From positions 929,011-993,010 of the forward strand of contig JBAJFG010000016.1 in NCBI GenBank assembly GCA_037903475.1: a stretch of DNA of 64,000 bases. The letters run 5' to 3'. A model generated the notes under the pieces. The model worked only from the letters and a program-made list of their open reading frames with translations, made no database searches and was not told the DNA's origin. Positions within the stretch are counted from its first letter, which is position 1. Each line of letters starts with the position of its first letter. This document shows positions 27,256 through 36,642 of this stretch, one piece after another. This DNA is from Ancylostoma caninum (taxonomy: Eukaryota > Nematoda > Chromadorea > Rhabditida > Ancylostomatidae). The translations under genes were made by a program, and so were the position numbers.

Positions 27256-27466
27256 ACGTGGCCCAATAGTGGAAAAACGGCAGGATACAGGTCCATCGAT
27301 GGAGCCTGGGTCCGCAAGGGGCCGATTAGTGTGGAAAGCGCCGGGATACGAGTCCCGACGATGGATCGGGTCTGCGCTGGCCCAGTAGTGGAAAGAACGC
27401 CAGGATCCAGATCCACAAATGGAGGATGGGTCTGCCCTGGCCCAACAGTGGGGAAAACGCCAAGAT
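27256..27466 (-). repeat. Decayed relative of the 59-bp satellite
   Basis: On the minus strand four units with spacings of about 60, 59 and 61 nt each carry a version of tggcgttttccccact followed by gggcca and gcagaccc, and end in a gatcc/tatcc block. The period and core match the array at 6137-7500, but the units have drifted in sequence. No coding evidence. Confidence 0.6.
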
Positions 27467-27654
27467 GCACGTCCGCCGGTGGAGTAGGAGCACGCTACGC
27501 GCTCATTCGTGTCACAGACGGCCATCTCTTCTTCCTCTCTGTTTTCTGTTCATGACGGGTTCATAGGCAAGTAAGGAATCCGACAAAAAAGAGTAGGTAG
27601 TATCATTGTACCAGAAATTGGGTTTACGTGTAGATGCGTGATTAAGAATTTGCA

Positions 27655-27890
27655 GGCAAGGCTAGGATGGCGAGAAGACTCAAAGCCCGACGTTGGCGAG
27701 GCACCCAGAGCCGTAGAGTATACGCAACTCGCAAGGAGAACTTCGTACTCGAGCTCAGCTTATGATTAGTTCTGCTTTTTTGCTGATTTTCTATACATTT
27801 CACACTGGTGAAGCTTTTGCACGTATTTCAAGTGGCTGCCCCACCCCACTTTCTAGCGTCCCAAAGGGGCGCTAGTCAAAAGAAGAAAAA
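27655..27890. repeat. Dispersed repeat, copy 2
   Basis: Matches 1-215 in the same orientation: the gagaacttc region, the tggttctgcttt-like block, the gtgaagc-tttgcac block, gtggctgccccaccc and the terminal ctagcgtccc-aaaggggcgctag. No open frame. Confidence 0.6.
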
Positions 27891-28450
27891 AAAACAAAAA
27901 AAAAACATGGCTATACATTAATTACCACGTATATTACAGTAAGAGGTGGTGGAAATACTTCTACAATATGTTTAAAATACACTCAACAAAGTTATTTCTA
28001 TGAATACTCTCGTCGGGAGAACGAAAATGGATGGTTCCAATAGATAATGAAAGATTGTTTGAACAAGCTGAAGAAAACGAGAACAATTGAACAATTGGGA
28101 AGCTCTAGAAAAGCAACTAATTGAAAAACAATTGGGAAACAAGAGATGAACAAGAGAAATCTAAATCGAAGCTGAGGAGTTCTTTTAATACGTACAGATG
28201 ACTAAGAATGGGAAAAAATCAAAAGAGAATGAGGAAAGGACACACAAAATCAAGGGATTGTAGGAGTTCAAAGCAAAGAACTACCAGTTGAGAAAACAAT
28301 AACGTACGAAATAATGACAAAGAATGAAGAACTTACATACACATACATACAGAAAATGTAAGAAATACAACAAAAAACAAGGAATTGAGGCGCATATATG
28401 CTGAGCAAGTTCAAAATGCTTTTTATATTCTAAGAGGAGCCTTTTCCTCT
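27885..28450. other. A/purine-rich tract
   Basis: A long stretch dominated by A and G on the plus strand (many gaaaa, gaacaa and caattg blocks) just 3' of GPCR-1. It lacks codon structure and splice sites for a gene. Confidence 0.5.
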
Positions 28451-28510
28451 AACCTCCACTCATAAAGGTTGATAGAGTTTGAACTGAGTTCAAAGTGCCT
28501 GCATTACTTT

Positions 28511-31022
28511 CTAGTCGGTTCCTGTATGTGTCGGAGTTGTCCTCAGTGTCATCACATTATTCTTGGCACAAAATGTACCCAGTGAATTCAACATTCCTCT
28601 GGTACCTAGGAGAACAAAAGCAGGGATAAGTAGTTCAGGAATCGCGCTGAGTATATTGTAGAGGCTGATTATGACGTAGAGACCTTTCTTATTGACGGGC
28701 ACAGCGCTAAGTAGTGCGAAGAAGAGGATGAAAGCCTGAAGAATTTTTGCTTATATGAACACTATGCCTAGTTCAGATACCTCAGTGAGCAGAACTCACC
28801 AGTTCAAAGAGGGCGAAAAAGGCTACTTGAATGCACATCCGCCTCTCTGCTTTGTCTACGGCAGTCGATTTTGCGGGATGAAAACGTCTTTTTCTTATCC
28901 ATAGAAGGACGAAAATATGGAGCAGAACCGATAAAACAGGGAAGACTAGCAGGCAGTGTCCACTTATCTGAGATATTTTGATTATTTTTCGGACTGGTGC
29001 ATGTCTGCACTAGTTACTTTTTTCATTCTTCACATTTTGGAATAATCATGTACACCGGGTTACCTCGCAATTAATTCAGGAAGAATCGAAAAAAATGAAA
29101 TGGAGTCCTCCGCCTCAATCTGTATATATGAAAGCGAAAGTTTGTGTGTGTGTGTGTTTGTTTGTTTGTTTGTTTGTTTGTATGTTTGTATGTTCGGAAT
29201 AGGAATCGCGGAGGATGAACCGATCTGAACCAAATTTTGCATTTAGGTCACCCAGGGGCCGGCGGAGGTTATAAGCTACTTTGCACCTGGAATCTTCGAT
29301 TGGTTTATCGATTGTATCGATTTTATTGATTTCCCGCTGTTTTTGCCCAGAGACTGGCGAGAACATGCCTACTGAGGTTCCTCAATACGCTGAACACGAA
29401 TATGATAAACATTTTGCGCCAAATTATCAATTTATTGATTTTATTGATTTTTCTCTATTTTTCTCATTGGGTGGTAAAGACATGTCTATTGGGGTATCTC
29501 AATGCGCTGAACACGAATATGGCAACCACATGAGCGAAATATCGATTTATCGATTTCAGTGATTTTTCGCTGTTCTTGCCCACGGGCGGTTAAGATATGT
29601 ATACCGGTGTATCTCAATGCGCTGAACACGAATATGGCAACCATTTCGGTCAAATATCGATTTATCTGTCTATTGATTCTTCGGCATTCTTAAGCACGGG
29701 TTGGTGAGAACGTATCTTCTGGGATTTTCCGAAACTGAACGTGGATGAGGCAAGCATTTCAGAAGGATTTATTTACCAATAGAGCAACTTCACCCCATTT
29801 TCTGAGGAAAGGGGGTGGGGTGAAGATGGATCACTTAGGCGGATCACCAAATGATGAACAAAGGATTTTTTGGTTAATAGCCGGGAGAAGTTGAACACTC
29901 GAGCGAAGCCGGGTACATCACCCAGTGTTTAATATTTCCCATAAACGGTTGAATTTTGTTTACTGAACCGCGCAACAGACCTCCTAGCTGTGGCGACTCT
30001 GAGGCTATGTGCCTGTTTTTAATATTTTATGAGTGTTAACAAAGGATACTGGTTCAACATGCTCTATCTGAACGGCTCGAATAGGCCCCTCCGCTCTTCT
30101 CATGTCGAATTTATTGCCATGATGCATGCCGCTGTGGATAAATTTGACACCAAATGTAAACCAAAAGGCAAAAATATCTTTTTTCTGGTAACAAACGAGC
30201 ATGCTAAAGGAGCTGTCCGCAAGCTGAGGTTACACGCATGAATACAAAACATGAAATTTTTCGGAAGACCTTAATAGGCAACGTAAGTCGATACCAAATA
30301 GAACTCCGGTGATTCCACATAATCGACGAAACCTAGCCAATCCACGTACGTTCTCTCCATCTCGCATAACTGGACAACCAAAGCCGTCATGGAGGCAGCG
30401 ACAGCTAAGGCTATGCATGGTAACACGACATACCTTAACCTTAAAAGAACGGTTGTCTATGTAGCATCACCATATACCATTCAAGTGAGGAGCAAAATTC
30501 AAGCCACCCCGAAAATAAGAACTCGTCGAGCCGTCCAACAACAAGGACACAGAATCGATTTAGCGCTAGGATAAATATTAATAATACTGCAGAATATCTC
30601 GAGAACAAGTCGATCCAGAGAGATACTTCGTTTTGGTAGTGAAACTCCACGTTAAACAAAGAAGGAAGCGTCTTGAGCGTCATAGAAACAACGGAGTGGA
30701 GCAACAACACTAGCGACAGGATCCGCGTGAGTTTGAAGAAGGCTGTCTGGAAGTGGATCAGTCCTTCTGTAGACCGAATTTCACGTTGAAAAGGCCCACT
30801 CACCGGAAAACGGCATCGTGGAGTGCTCACAGCTGCAATGAGAAGTACGTTCAGCAGAATAGTGCCTAGAATAACTAGTATTTCAGCCAGGTGCAGCAGT
30901 ACTGTGTTGTACATCTCAGTTCTCATATCATCGCAGCGTTTTTTCTTGCAATGTGGAATGTCGAATAATCTGTCGTTACTATTCCTGCCAGAAGTGCTGT
31001 TAGTCAAAACCAAAAGAGACAT
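28511..31022 (-). CDS. GPCR-1: nematode serpentine (7TM) receptor
   Basis: Five minus-strand exons: 31022-30804, 30746-30508, 30433-30295, 28967-28800, 28735-28511, phases consistent, 329 aa. Seven hydrophobic segments are visible: LLHLAEILVILGTILLNVLL (TM1), FKLTRILSLVLLLHSVV (TM2), AVLLIFILALNRFCVLV (TM3, with the LNRF motif in the DRY position), YVVLPCIALAVAASMTALVV (TM4), CLLVFPVLSVLLHIFVLLW (TM5), CIQVAFFALFELAFILFFAL (TM6) and YNILSAIPELLIPAFVLL (TM7). It is probably a plasma-membrane chemoreceptor; I cannot assign a subfamily. The start was chosen because a TTTCAG acceptor ends 2 nt before the ATG, fitting trans-splicing. The exon 2 donor is weak (GTGGCT where its paralogs have GTGAGT). 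Exon 4 fuses two exons that are separate in GPCR-2 and -3. Intron 3 holds a Helitron-like insertion. Confidence 0.78.
29114..29932 (+). mobile_element. Helitron-like non-autonomous repeat, copy 1
   Basis: Starts near a tctgtatatatgaaagcgaa motif with GT and TTTG runs (29139-29190). It then holds three to four diverged units of about 115-120 bp, each with tatcgattttattgattt, a ttgccca block and cgctgaacacgaatat. It ends with gagcgaagccgggtac...cccagt. Such 5' and 3' ends resemble Helitron-type elements, but a clear CTRR terminus is not seen. A related copy lies at 40268-40790. It sits in intron 3 of GPCR-1. Confidence 0.5.
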
Positions 31023-31024
31023 TT

Positions 31025-31026
31025 CT
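31025..31026 (-). promoter_or_regulatory. Likely trans-splice acceptor of GPCR-1
   Basis: CCCCTTTCAG on the minus strand ends two nucleotides before the chosen ATG. No in-frame upstream exon with a fitting donor was found, so spliced-leader addition is the simplest reading. Confidence 0.5.
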
Positions 31027-31875
31027 GAAAGGGGATTACACATTAGCTTCATGAAATAAGATGATCAGTAGCAGAGGAAAACAGGATGAAATATTGGGAA
31101 CGCGGATTTGTTGTGCTTAAGTGAGCAGCTAGATGATCTGTGAAAACAGGAATGAAGAAGAATGGGGGCTGGTAGACTTACACAGGTCCGATCTGATCCA
31201 CCAGGAGAAAGGGATTTGTCGGCTTCTTGGTACTAGTATTTCTAAAGAATTGTTGTGGATGTGCTACGAGGCTGCAGGCGGAAAACACGTACCACATTGT
31301 GCATGTATTGGTCCTACTAGCCAAACCATGCACGGCTTGAAACACATTGTTGGCTTTCCTTGAACTTTCATTCAATTAGAGGAGAGAAAATCCTCTTAGC
31401 CTATGAATGAGGTACGTATTCCGCAATCAGGATGGGTCGCGCACGTACTTCGAGATTAATTCGAAAGGTGTAGAGAGCATAAAGGAAATGAGCGTGATTT
31501 CGCCGACTCGGTAGTTAGAGTTCATATTAGAGCTGAACTCTAACTTGAGGAAGCCACTGCCCAACTTTATTCTGTAAAAGCCTAATATGGAGTTAGTGAC
31601 TCATTCATGGCTGCCATTTAGTGCTCACCACCCTGTGATGATTAGCTTCCGCGGTGCCGTTAACGAGATAACTATCTCTTAGGCCTATTATGTACATAGT
31701 TTTCTGGATGCATCAGCCCTCATCCGTTCAGCATATAAAAGAGTAGCTCGCAATATAGAAGATTGTGATTTTGGCAATGCCCATGTAGAAAAAGAGTAAA
31801 TAATTCTGACACAACGGTTTTTGCTCCGTATATGGAGCAGCAATACAAGGCACTTACTTAGATTGCATTTTGATT

Positions 31876-31987
31876 GGTGCCTTGCTTGTGCTCGCGGCGA
31901 TAATGGGCACCTACAGGTGGCAGACAGCTTGAAAATTGCTAATAATTTTATGGCTACTGATGAAGTTGTTATTTAAGCAGTTGAGGG
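31876..31987. repeat. Dispersed ~110-bp repeat, copy 1 of 3
   Basis: Shares gcgataat-g-cacctac-ggtggca, a central ttgaaaat/ataat block and a closing gcagttgaggg with 39378-39498 and 47086-47205, in the same orientation. Non-coding. Confidence 0.55.
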
Positions 31988-32206
31988 ACTTGTGAAAGGA
32001 AGCAAAGGTTGTTCAGAAAATCCGTGAAAATGATAAATGATCCTAGCAACTACTAAAATTTCTTTCAATACAGGCGTGCTTAATATGGTCACAGTCGTTG
32101 AATATGTAGAAGACATTGTTCCCATATTGTTTGCATAATACACAGGTGTAGTCATGGCCGTCGCTATACAATACGCACCAATAATAAAACCAAATTTTAA
32201 TTTCAA
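31973..32206 (-). pseudogene. Orphan exon-like segment with membrane helix (possible receptor relic)
   Basis: A 77-codon open stretch includes a helix-like FGFIIGAYCIATAMTTPVYY followed by a polar Ser/Thr-rich loop, as in the TM4/extracellular-loop part of nematode serpentine receptors. No partner exons with TM1-3 or TM5-7 occur nearby, and it is not clearly alignable to exon 3 of GPCR-1 to -3. It may be a decayed receptor gene of another subfamily, or chance. Confidence 0.25.
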
Positions 32207-33447
32207 AAGAGAATTAGGGAAGTGTTTGGAGAATCCTGCCCAAAAAGCTGTAATTTTTGCGCCCCATGAAACCTTCGATTTTTTCCCGATTTATCGCATT
32301 ACTGACTAAATTGTCCTCAAAATCACCCAGACTTACATGTATACAAACATTTTGCCAGAAAATCTAGAAAAATCCGCAAAAAAAACCTGTTTTCCGAACT
32401 TCAGCTAATTTTTGGCATTTTTCCCAACATCATTCGAATGTAAAGTGTAGCTCCCTGCGCCGTCGTCGCATCCATCCTCATTACGATACTTATTGGGCGT
32501 AGGCGATCCGTCGACACGCACCTTGAGAATACGAGCGAATAAATCATGAAATTTTAATCTAGCTCGTGCGAGATTCTCCTGTCAGGCACTACAATCCTGC
32601 ATCCTTTGAATAATTGGCCAAAGGTCTCTGTGCCTGCCAGAATTTCCTGGATGTTTTATGAATTCCAGTTTTCATATCATATTTAGTATGTGGTTCTTTT
32701 GTATCGGAAAGTGAGACATCGCTAAAGTTCTTTGAATCCTTTTCAAGTAATGAATGAACTCCTGCTTGAAGTTCGCGCCAGTGTGAAATTGAACAAGAGT
32801 GAATAAGCTAACAATATCAGCAGTGTATTTTCCCCTTGTTTTTCCTTCTTAGTGTTTCCGTAGTTTCTCGCTCATTCTTCTAAGCATGAACTGTGTAAAC
32901 GGGTATCCTTTTTCCTTCTTACTAGGGAACAATACTTAGGGGGTCTGGCATTTCGTAATGAGATGCATACTGTCAAGTACAGTTTTTGACGCTTATCTCA
33001 AATCCGTTTGGCTTATCTGCACTCCTCTGGTGTCGGGGCTGTGACCGTTATACTGCACTGCTAGGGGCAGTCGTGTGTCTGAGATGGTATTCAGCAAAAA
33101 GTAACTAAATTCTAGCAGTAACAATCAACACAATATGACCTCTTCAGAGTACAGTTCTTGTAGAAAAGATAGACGGATTGCACGTGCGGATTCATACTGT
33201 TACGGTCGCAGAATCCGGACGGGACCTACTCGACCCTCTCACTCGGAGCATGCTCTCTCCGCATCCATCGTTCAGGTCTCATACATGACAGTACGTATTT
33301 ACGATAATTTTCATAGGTCTTATGATATTTCTCGATGTACTGCTCATTACTTACTTCTATCAACTGTAACGCATAAGATCAACAATTATTTTATTAGTTT
33401 TCTTTTTTTAAGTTCTCCTTAACAAAACTTTATTTTCAGTTCAACAT
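32207..33447. other. Intergenic between GPCR-1 and GPCR-2
   Basis: No gene. 32935-33060 matches, in diverged form, one arm of the foldback at 50960-51460 (blocks gggggtc, atgcagttttcgatgct-like, atctcaaatccgtt). AATAAA for GPCR-2 on the minus strand lies at 33434-33429, just past its stop. Confidence 0.5.
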
Positions 33448-36400
33448 TTATTTTATGCTAACTTTGATGATGCTGGTTTCAGTCCGCTTGGATGTCGTTG
33501 TCATAGATCTGAATTTAGCCAACATCTCCAGACGGATTTCCCTTGAGCCGATCAGCACAGATAATGGGATCAGGACATCTGGTATCGAGCAAAGTATATT
33601 GTAGATACTAATTAATATTATTTGTGTTTCGAAAGGCGTAGGAATTGTGTGGAGCAAGACGAATAGGACGGTGAAGGACTGAAATGAGTCAAATTTTCTC
33701 TGATGATGGATAATCTTCATCAGAATATTGGTCAGGAGAAGAGGACATACCATGGTGATCACAGCAATCATCGTGACTTCTCGGAACATTTTCTGTTGGA
33801 CCTAAAGAGGAATGAAGCATTGATGGATTCATTTCAAGGAGGAAATTTGCAAAATAGTACTGGCAACTTATCTTATTTGATTTGGAATTAGTCATTCTTC
33901 TGCGGTAACATCGTAGGTGAAAAATGATCATTAAATGCAGACATACTGAAGCCGTGGCGATAAGCAGGAAAACGGCGCACGAAATCTGAAAAGTTCAATA
34001 TGACTGGAAACACACCCAGTACACCAGAAAAATGTTTTTTTTTTTCGCCTCTGCTATGAATATTTAGGTCTAAAGGTTTGTATTTCAACGCGACAGTCGC
34101 GGAGATCGTCATGCTCACTGTTGAAAACCAAACGGTCTCCGTGGAAGCATGTGCGAGCTGCGGTCGTGCCGCGATGGTCGGCGGCTTTCCTTGCTACTCG
34201 ACGTCGCCGTTCGTTACGTTAAATGTGAGACAACGTTAACGTTAAATGTGAGACAAAATTGCAAATTTTCTAATCAGCGCTACGGCCTGGCAGGACATCA
34301 TCGTTATTCATCGCGTCGCGCATGCGTTCTGGAGAAGCGGCGTCTGCAATCTGCCTGAACGTTGGCAGAAAGCCATGGGGCATACTTCAAATGATTTACA
34401 GATGTCGTTCAAAAATTGTAAGGTGAATAAAATCATTGTCAAGTTGTCCAAGAACTTCTGACTTAACCTAATAAAAGTAAAACTTTTGGAATTGAAAAGT
34501 CCGACTATCAATAAACCTCAGCATATTTGCACAATAATTTAGTTGATTTTGTTAGCTTCAAGCGAGGTTAGCAACTCGTTTATTCTGGTTTACGTTTCGG
34601 CAAATCGCCGTCTTCAGAGCATGAAATGGACGACTCTATAAGCTAACTATCCGGTCAAATCTCTACAGAACCACACAAACGAAACGTTAAGCCTATTTTT
34701 CAATCATGGAGCTAGCTGCTGTACCAAACGCTCACCACTTTGATGTCACTAAAGTGACGTTGTTACCGGAGCGACCGCTAACTGTCCACAAGAGCATATG
34801 ACTTGGGCGTACTCTTCCGGATCAGAAGAGTAATCTCAGATATGGCGCAAGTTCCCGTGTGATAGAGAGGCATTCTTCCTTACGGTTCATTTTTGGACTT
34901 TCTGCGTGAATCCACAATGCCTCCGAAGTTTTGCGAGCTGATGTTTGAGGTTCTCGAGCTAATATTTTTACAGTAAAACTTTTGGAGCGAACATGCTCAT
35001 CTCACCTCATAAGAAGTCGGTGAGTCGATGTAGTCAACGAAGCCAAGCTCCGGTTCGAACAGCCGTCTCAAGTTTGATGCAGTGATTACTCCGTATGTAA
35101 CAGCTGCGGAAACGACGAAACAGACCACACAGAGGATTATGTAGCGTCGCCTTCAACATAATATTTGCGTTGAAATCATACACGGGTTATAATTTCTTAA
35201 AGTTTACTGGACTTTAGAGCAGCTGAATTCACCGGTAATTCGTTGCGGGTGTTCACAGCTCCTGCTACAGAATCGATTATACTGGAAGCGTTAATCACGA
35301 TTAAACCCCTACGTGGCCTGCCGCCCCACACCACCTACGTGGCGCGGCTGGAGGCTTTCTCTAGCCTTTGAACCACCGATGAACTTGACAGTGCTAGGAC
35401 GATGTTTCAGCTCAGTTTCGTGTTTTAGCTATTATTAGATCCTAGATCTACTCGTACAGTACTGTTTCAGCCAAAAAATTTTTGCTAGTTTTCGGGCAGC
35501 ATACAGGATTAGTTCTTCTTCGGAATTATTGTTTTCTGGAATGAGAACTATCCGTGTAGCATGTAACTCATATTTAAGAGCTTACCGTAAGCTCTACCAC
35601 AAGAGCTCAAAGTTAAGCGGTTACGGTAGCAGTGAGAAAACATGCTGCAGCTAACAATGGCTACGCGTGTCCATGTTGAACAAAGATGGGCGACCCGCAT
35701 AGGTGCATACAGCTTAATAAACATTTGCTGATATCATCGCTTAACCCAGAAAACAAGGACTTTCAATATGGTTTTTTTCCTACGACGCTGCAATAGACAA
35801 TATGTAATACGCGCGGTATAGCGTTATTTGAAAGCACGCACTCCGCAAATGCGCAAACGCCGTACAAAAGTCGGTCGATGGAAACCATGAGTTGTGAGAC
35901 TCTTCAAGAGTTTTTTCATTATTCTCGTCCAGTCCGTAGTGCAAATCACATGCACTGCAAATCCGGAAACCGAAATTTTGCCCACACCCTGCCTTTGAAC
36001 TAATTCCAGGCAAACCTCCTTACGCCAAATGATCGAACTCCATTTCTAACTCACCATTTCTAATTCTGTTTCACAAGCACTCACCCAGAGAAAAGTATCT
36101 CATCAAGTGCAGGACACACAATTACTGTGAATCGGTTGAGTGACAACAAAAATACCAATAGTATAAATAAATATTTTGATAGTAGATCGACAATGAGTGA
36201 AACGATAGTTTCGTCTGTGATCAAAGCACGAAACCATAGGGATGGCAGTTTGAGTATTATCGTCGTCAAATAGCGAAATATGATGGCGAACACTAGAACA
36301 TTCAGTATCCTGAAGAATGCTGCCTGAAAAGTAATCACACACGCAAGCGATTAGTCTTGTATACTACTTCTTTAAAGGGAAACAAATCTACCGTGAGACG

Positions 36401-36640
36401 TTTCCGCGCCAGCACCAATATCAGGAACAGTACAGCATTAGCAATTAGTATTGCAGTGGACATCAGAGTTTCTACAGTTTTGATCAGAATGTGGCTATAT
36501 GCGCCCACATCAGTATACTCTGTTCCAACATGCTCGCAGTGTCTATCATTACATATATTGAATTCAGGCATCCCACCTTGTGGTGGCTCGCTGTCGTCTA
36601 CATAGGGAACAAGTGTAGTGTGCACAGGAAATAGCGACAT
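33448..36640 (-). CDS. GPCR-2: nematode serpentine (7TM) receptor with a lost GT donor
   Basis: Six minus-strand exons: 36640-36392, 36323-36085, 35150-35006, 33985-33872, 33801-33751, 33678-33448, giving 342 aa. An extracellular N-terminus with Cys (FNICNDRHCEHV) precedes TM1 (STAILIANAVLFLILVLA). TM2 is LNVLVFAIIFRYLTTIIL; TM3 is LFILLVFLLSLNRFTVIV (LNRF in the DRY position). TM4 starts YIILCVVCFVVSAAVTYGV, TM5 is CAVFLLIATASVCLHLMIIF, TM6 spans the exon 5/6 join (MIAVITM + FTVLFVLLHTI), and TM7 is YNILCSIPDVLIPLSVLIG. An acceptor (CATTGTAG) abuts the ATG. Oddity: after exon 4 the paralog's AAG|GTATGA site reads AAG|ATAAGT, so the intron is AT-AG; no nearby GT keeps the frame. Everything else is intact, so it is either a rare tolerated donor or a recent splice mutation. 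The minus-strand stop codon overlaps an AATAAA. Confidence 0.75.
33867..33872 (-). promoter_or_regulatory. Altered 5' splice site (ATAAGT) of GPCR-2
   Basis: At 33871-33866 the minus strand reads ATAAGT directly after the exon-ending AAG. The position matches a GT donor in GPCR-3 (41887-41886). A single G-to-A change from GTAAGT explains it. Reading through shifts the frame before the TM6 exon. Confidence 0.7.
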
Positions 36641-36642
36641 CT
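36641..36642 (-). promoter_or_regulatory. Likely trans-splice acceptor of GPCR-2
   Basis: CTTCCATTGTAG ends immediately before the ATG on the minus strand. GPCR-3 has the closely similar TCCATTGCAG at the same place, so the feature is conserved between paralogs. Confidence 0.6.

Larger units (their letters stand above)
24293..28510. other. Repeat-rich, gene-poor region
   Basis: Apart from the repeats listed separately, no gene model holds. A minus-strand open frame at 24777-25244 includes a Cys-containing stretch faintly like an L-domain strand (FLRGNRISRFECKLI), but flanking splice sites do not extend it. Confidence 0.45.

Noticed and set aside
35780..36013. Minus-strand ORF within GPCR-2 intron 2
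   Set aside because: No similarity to receptor exons and no splice signals; intronic noise.
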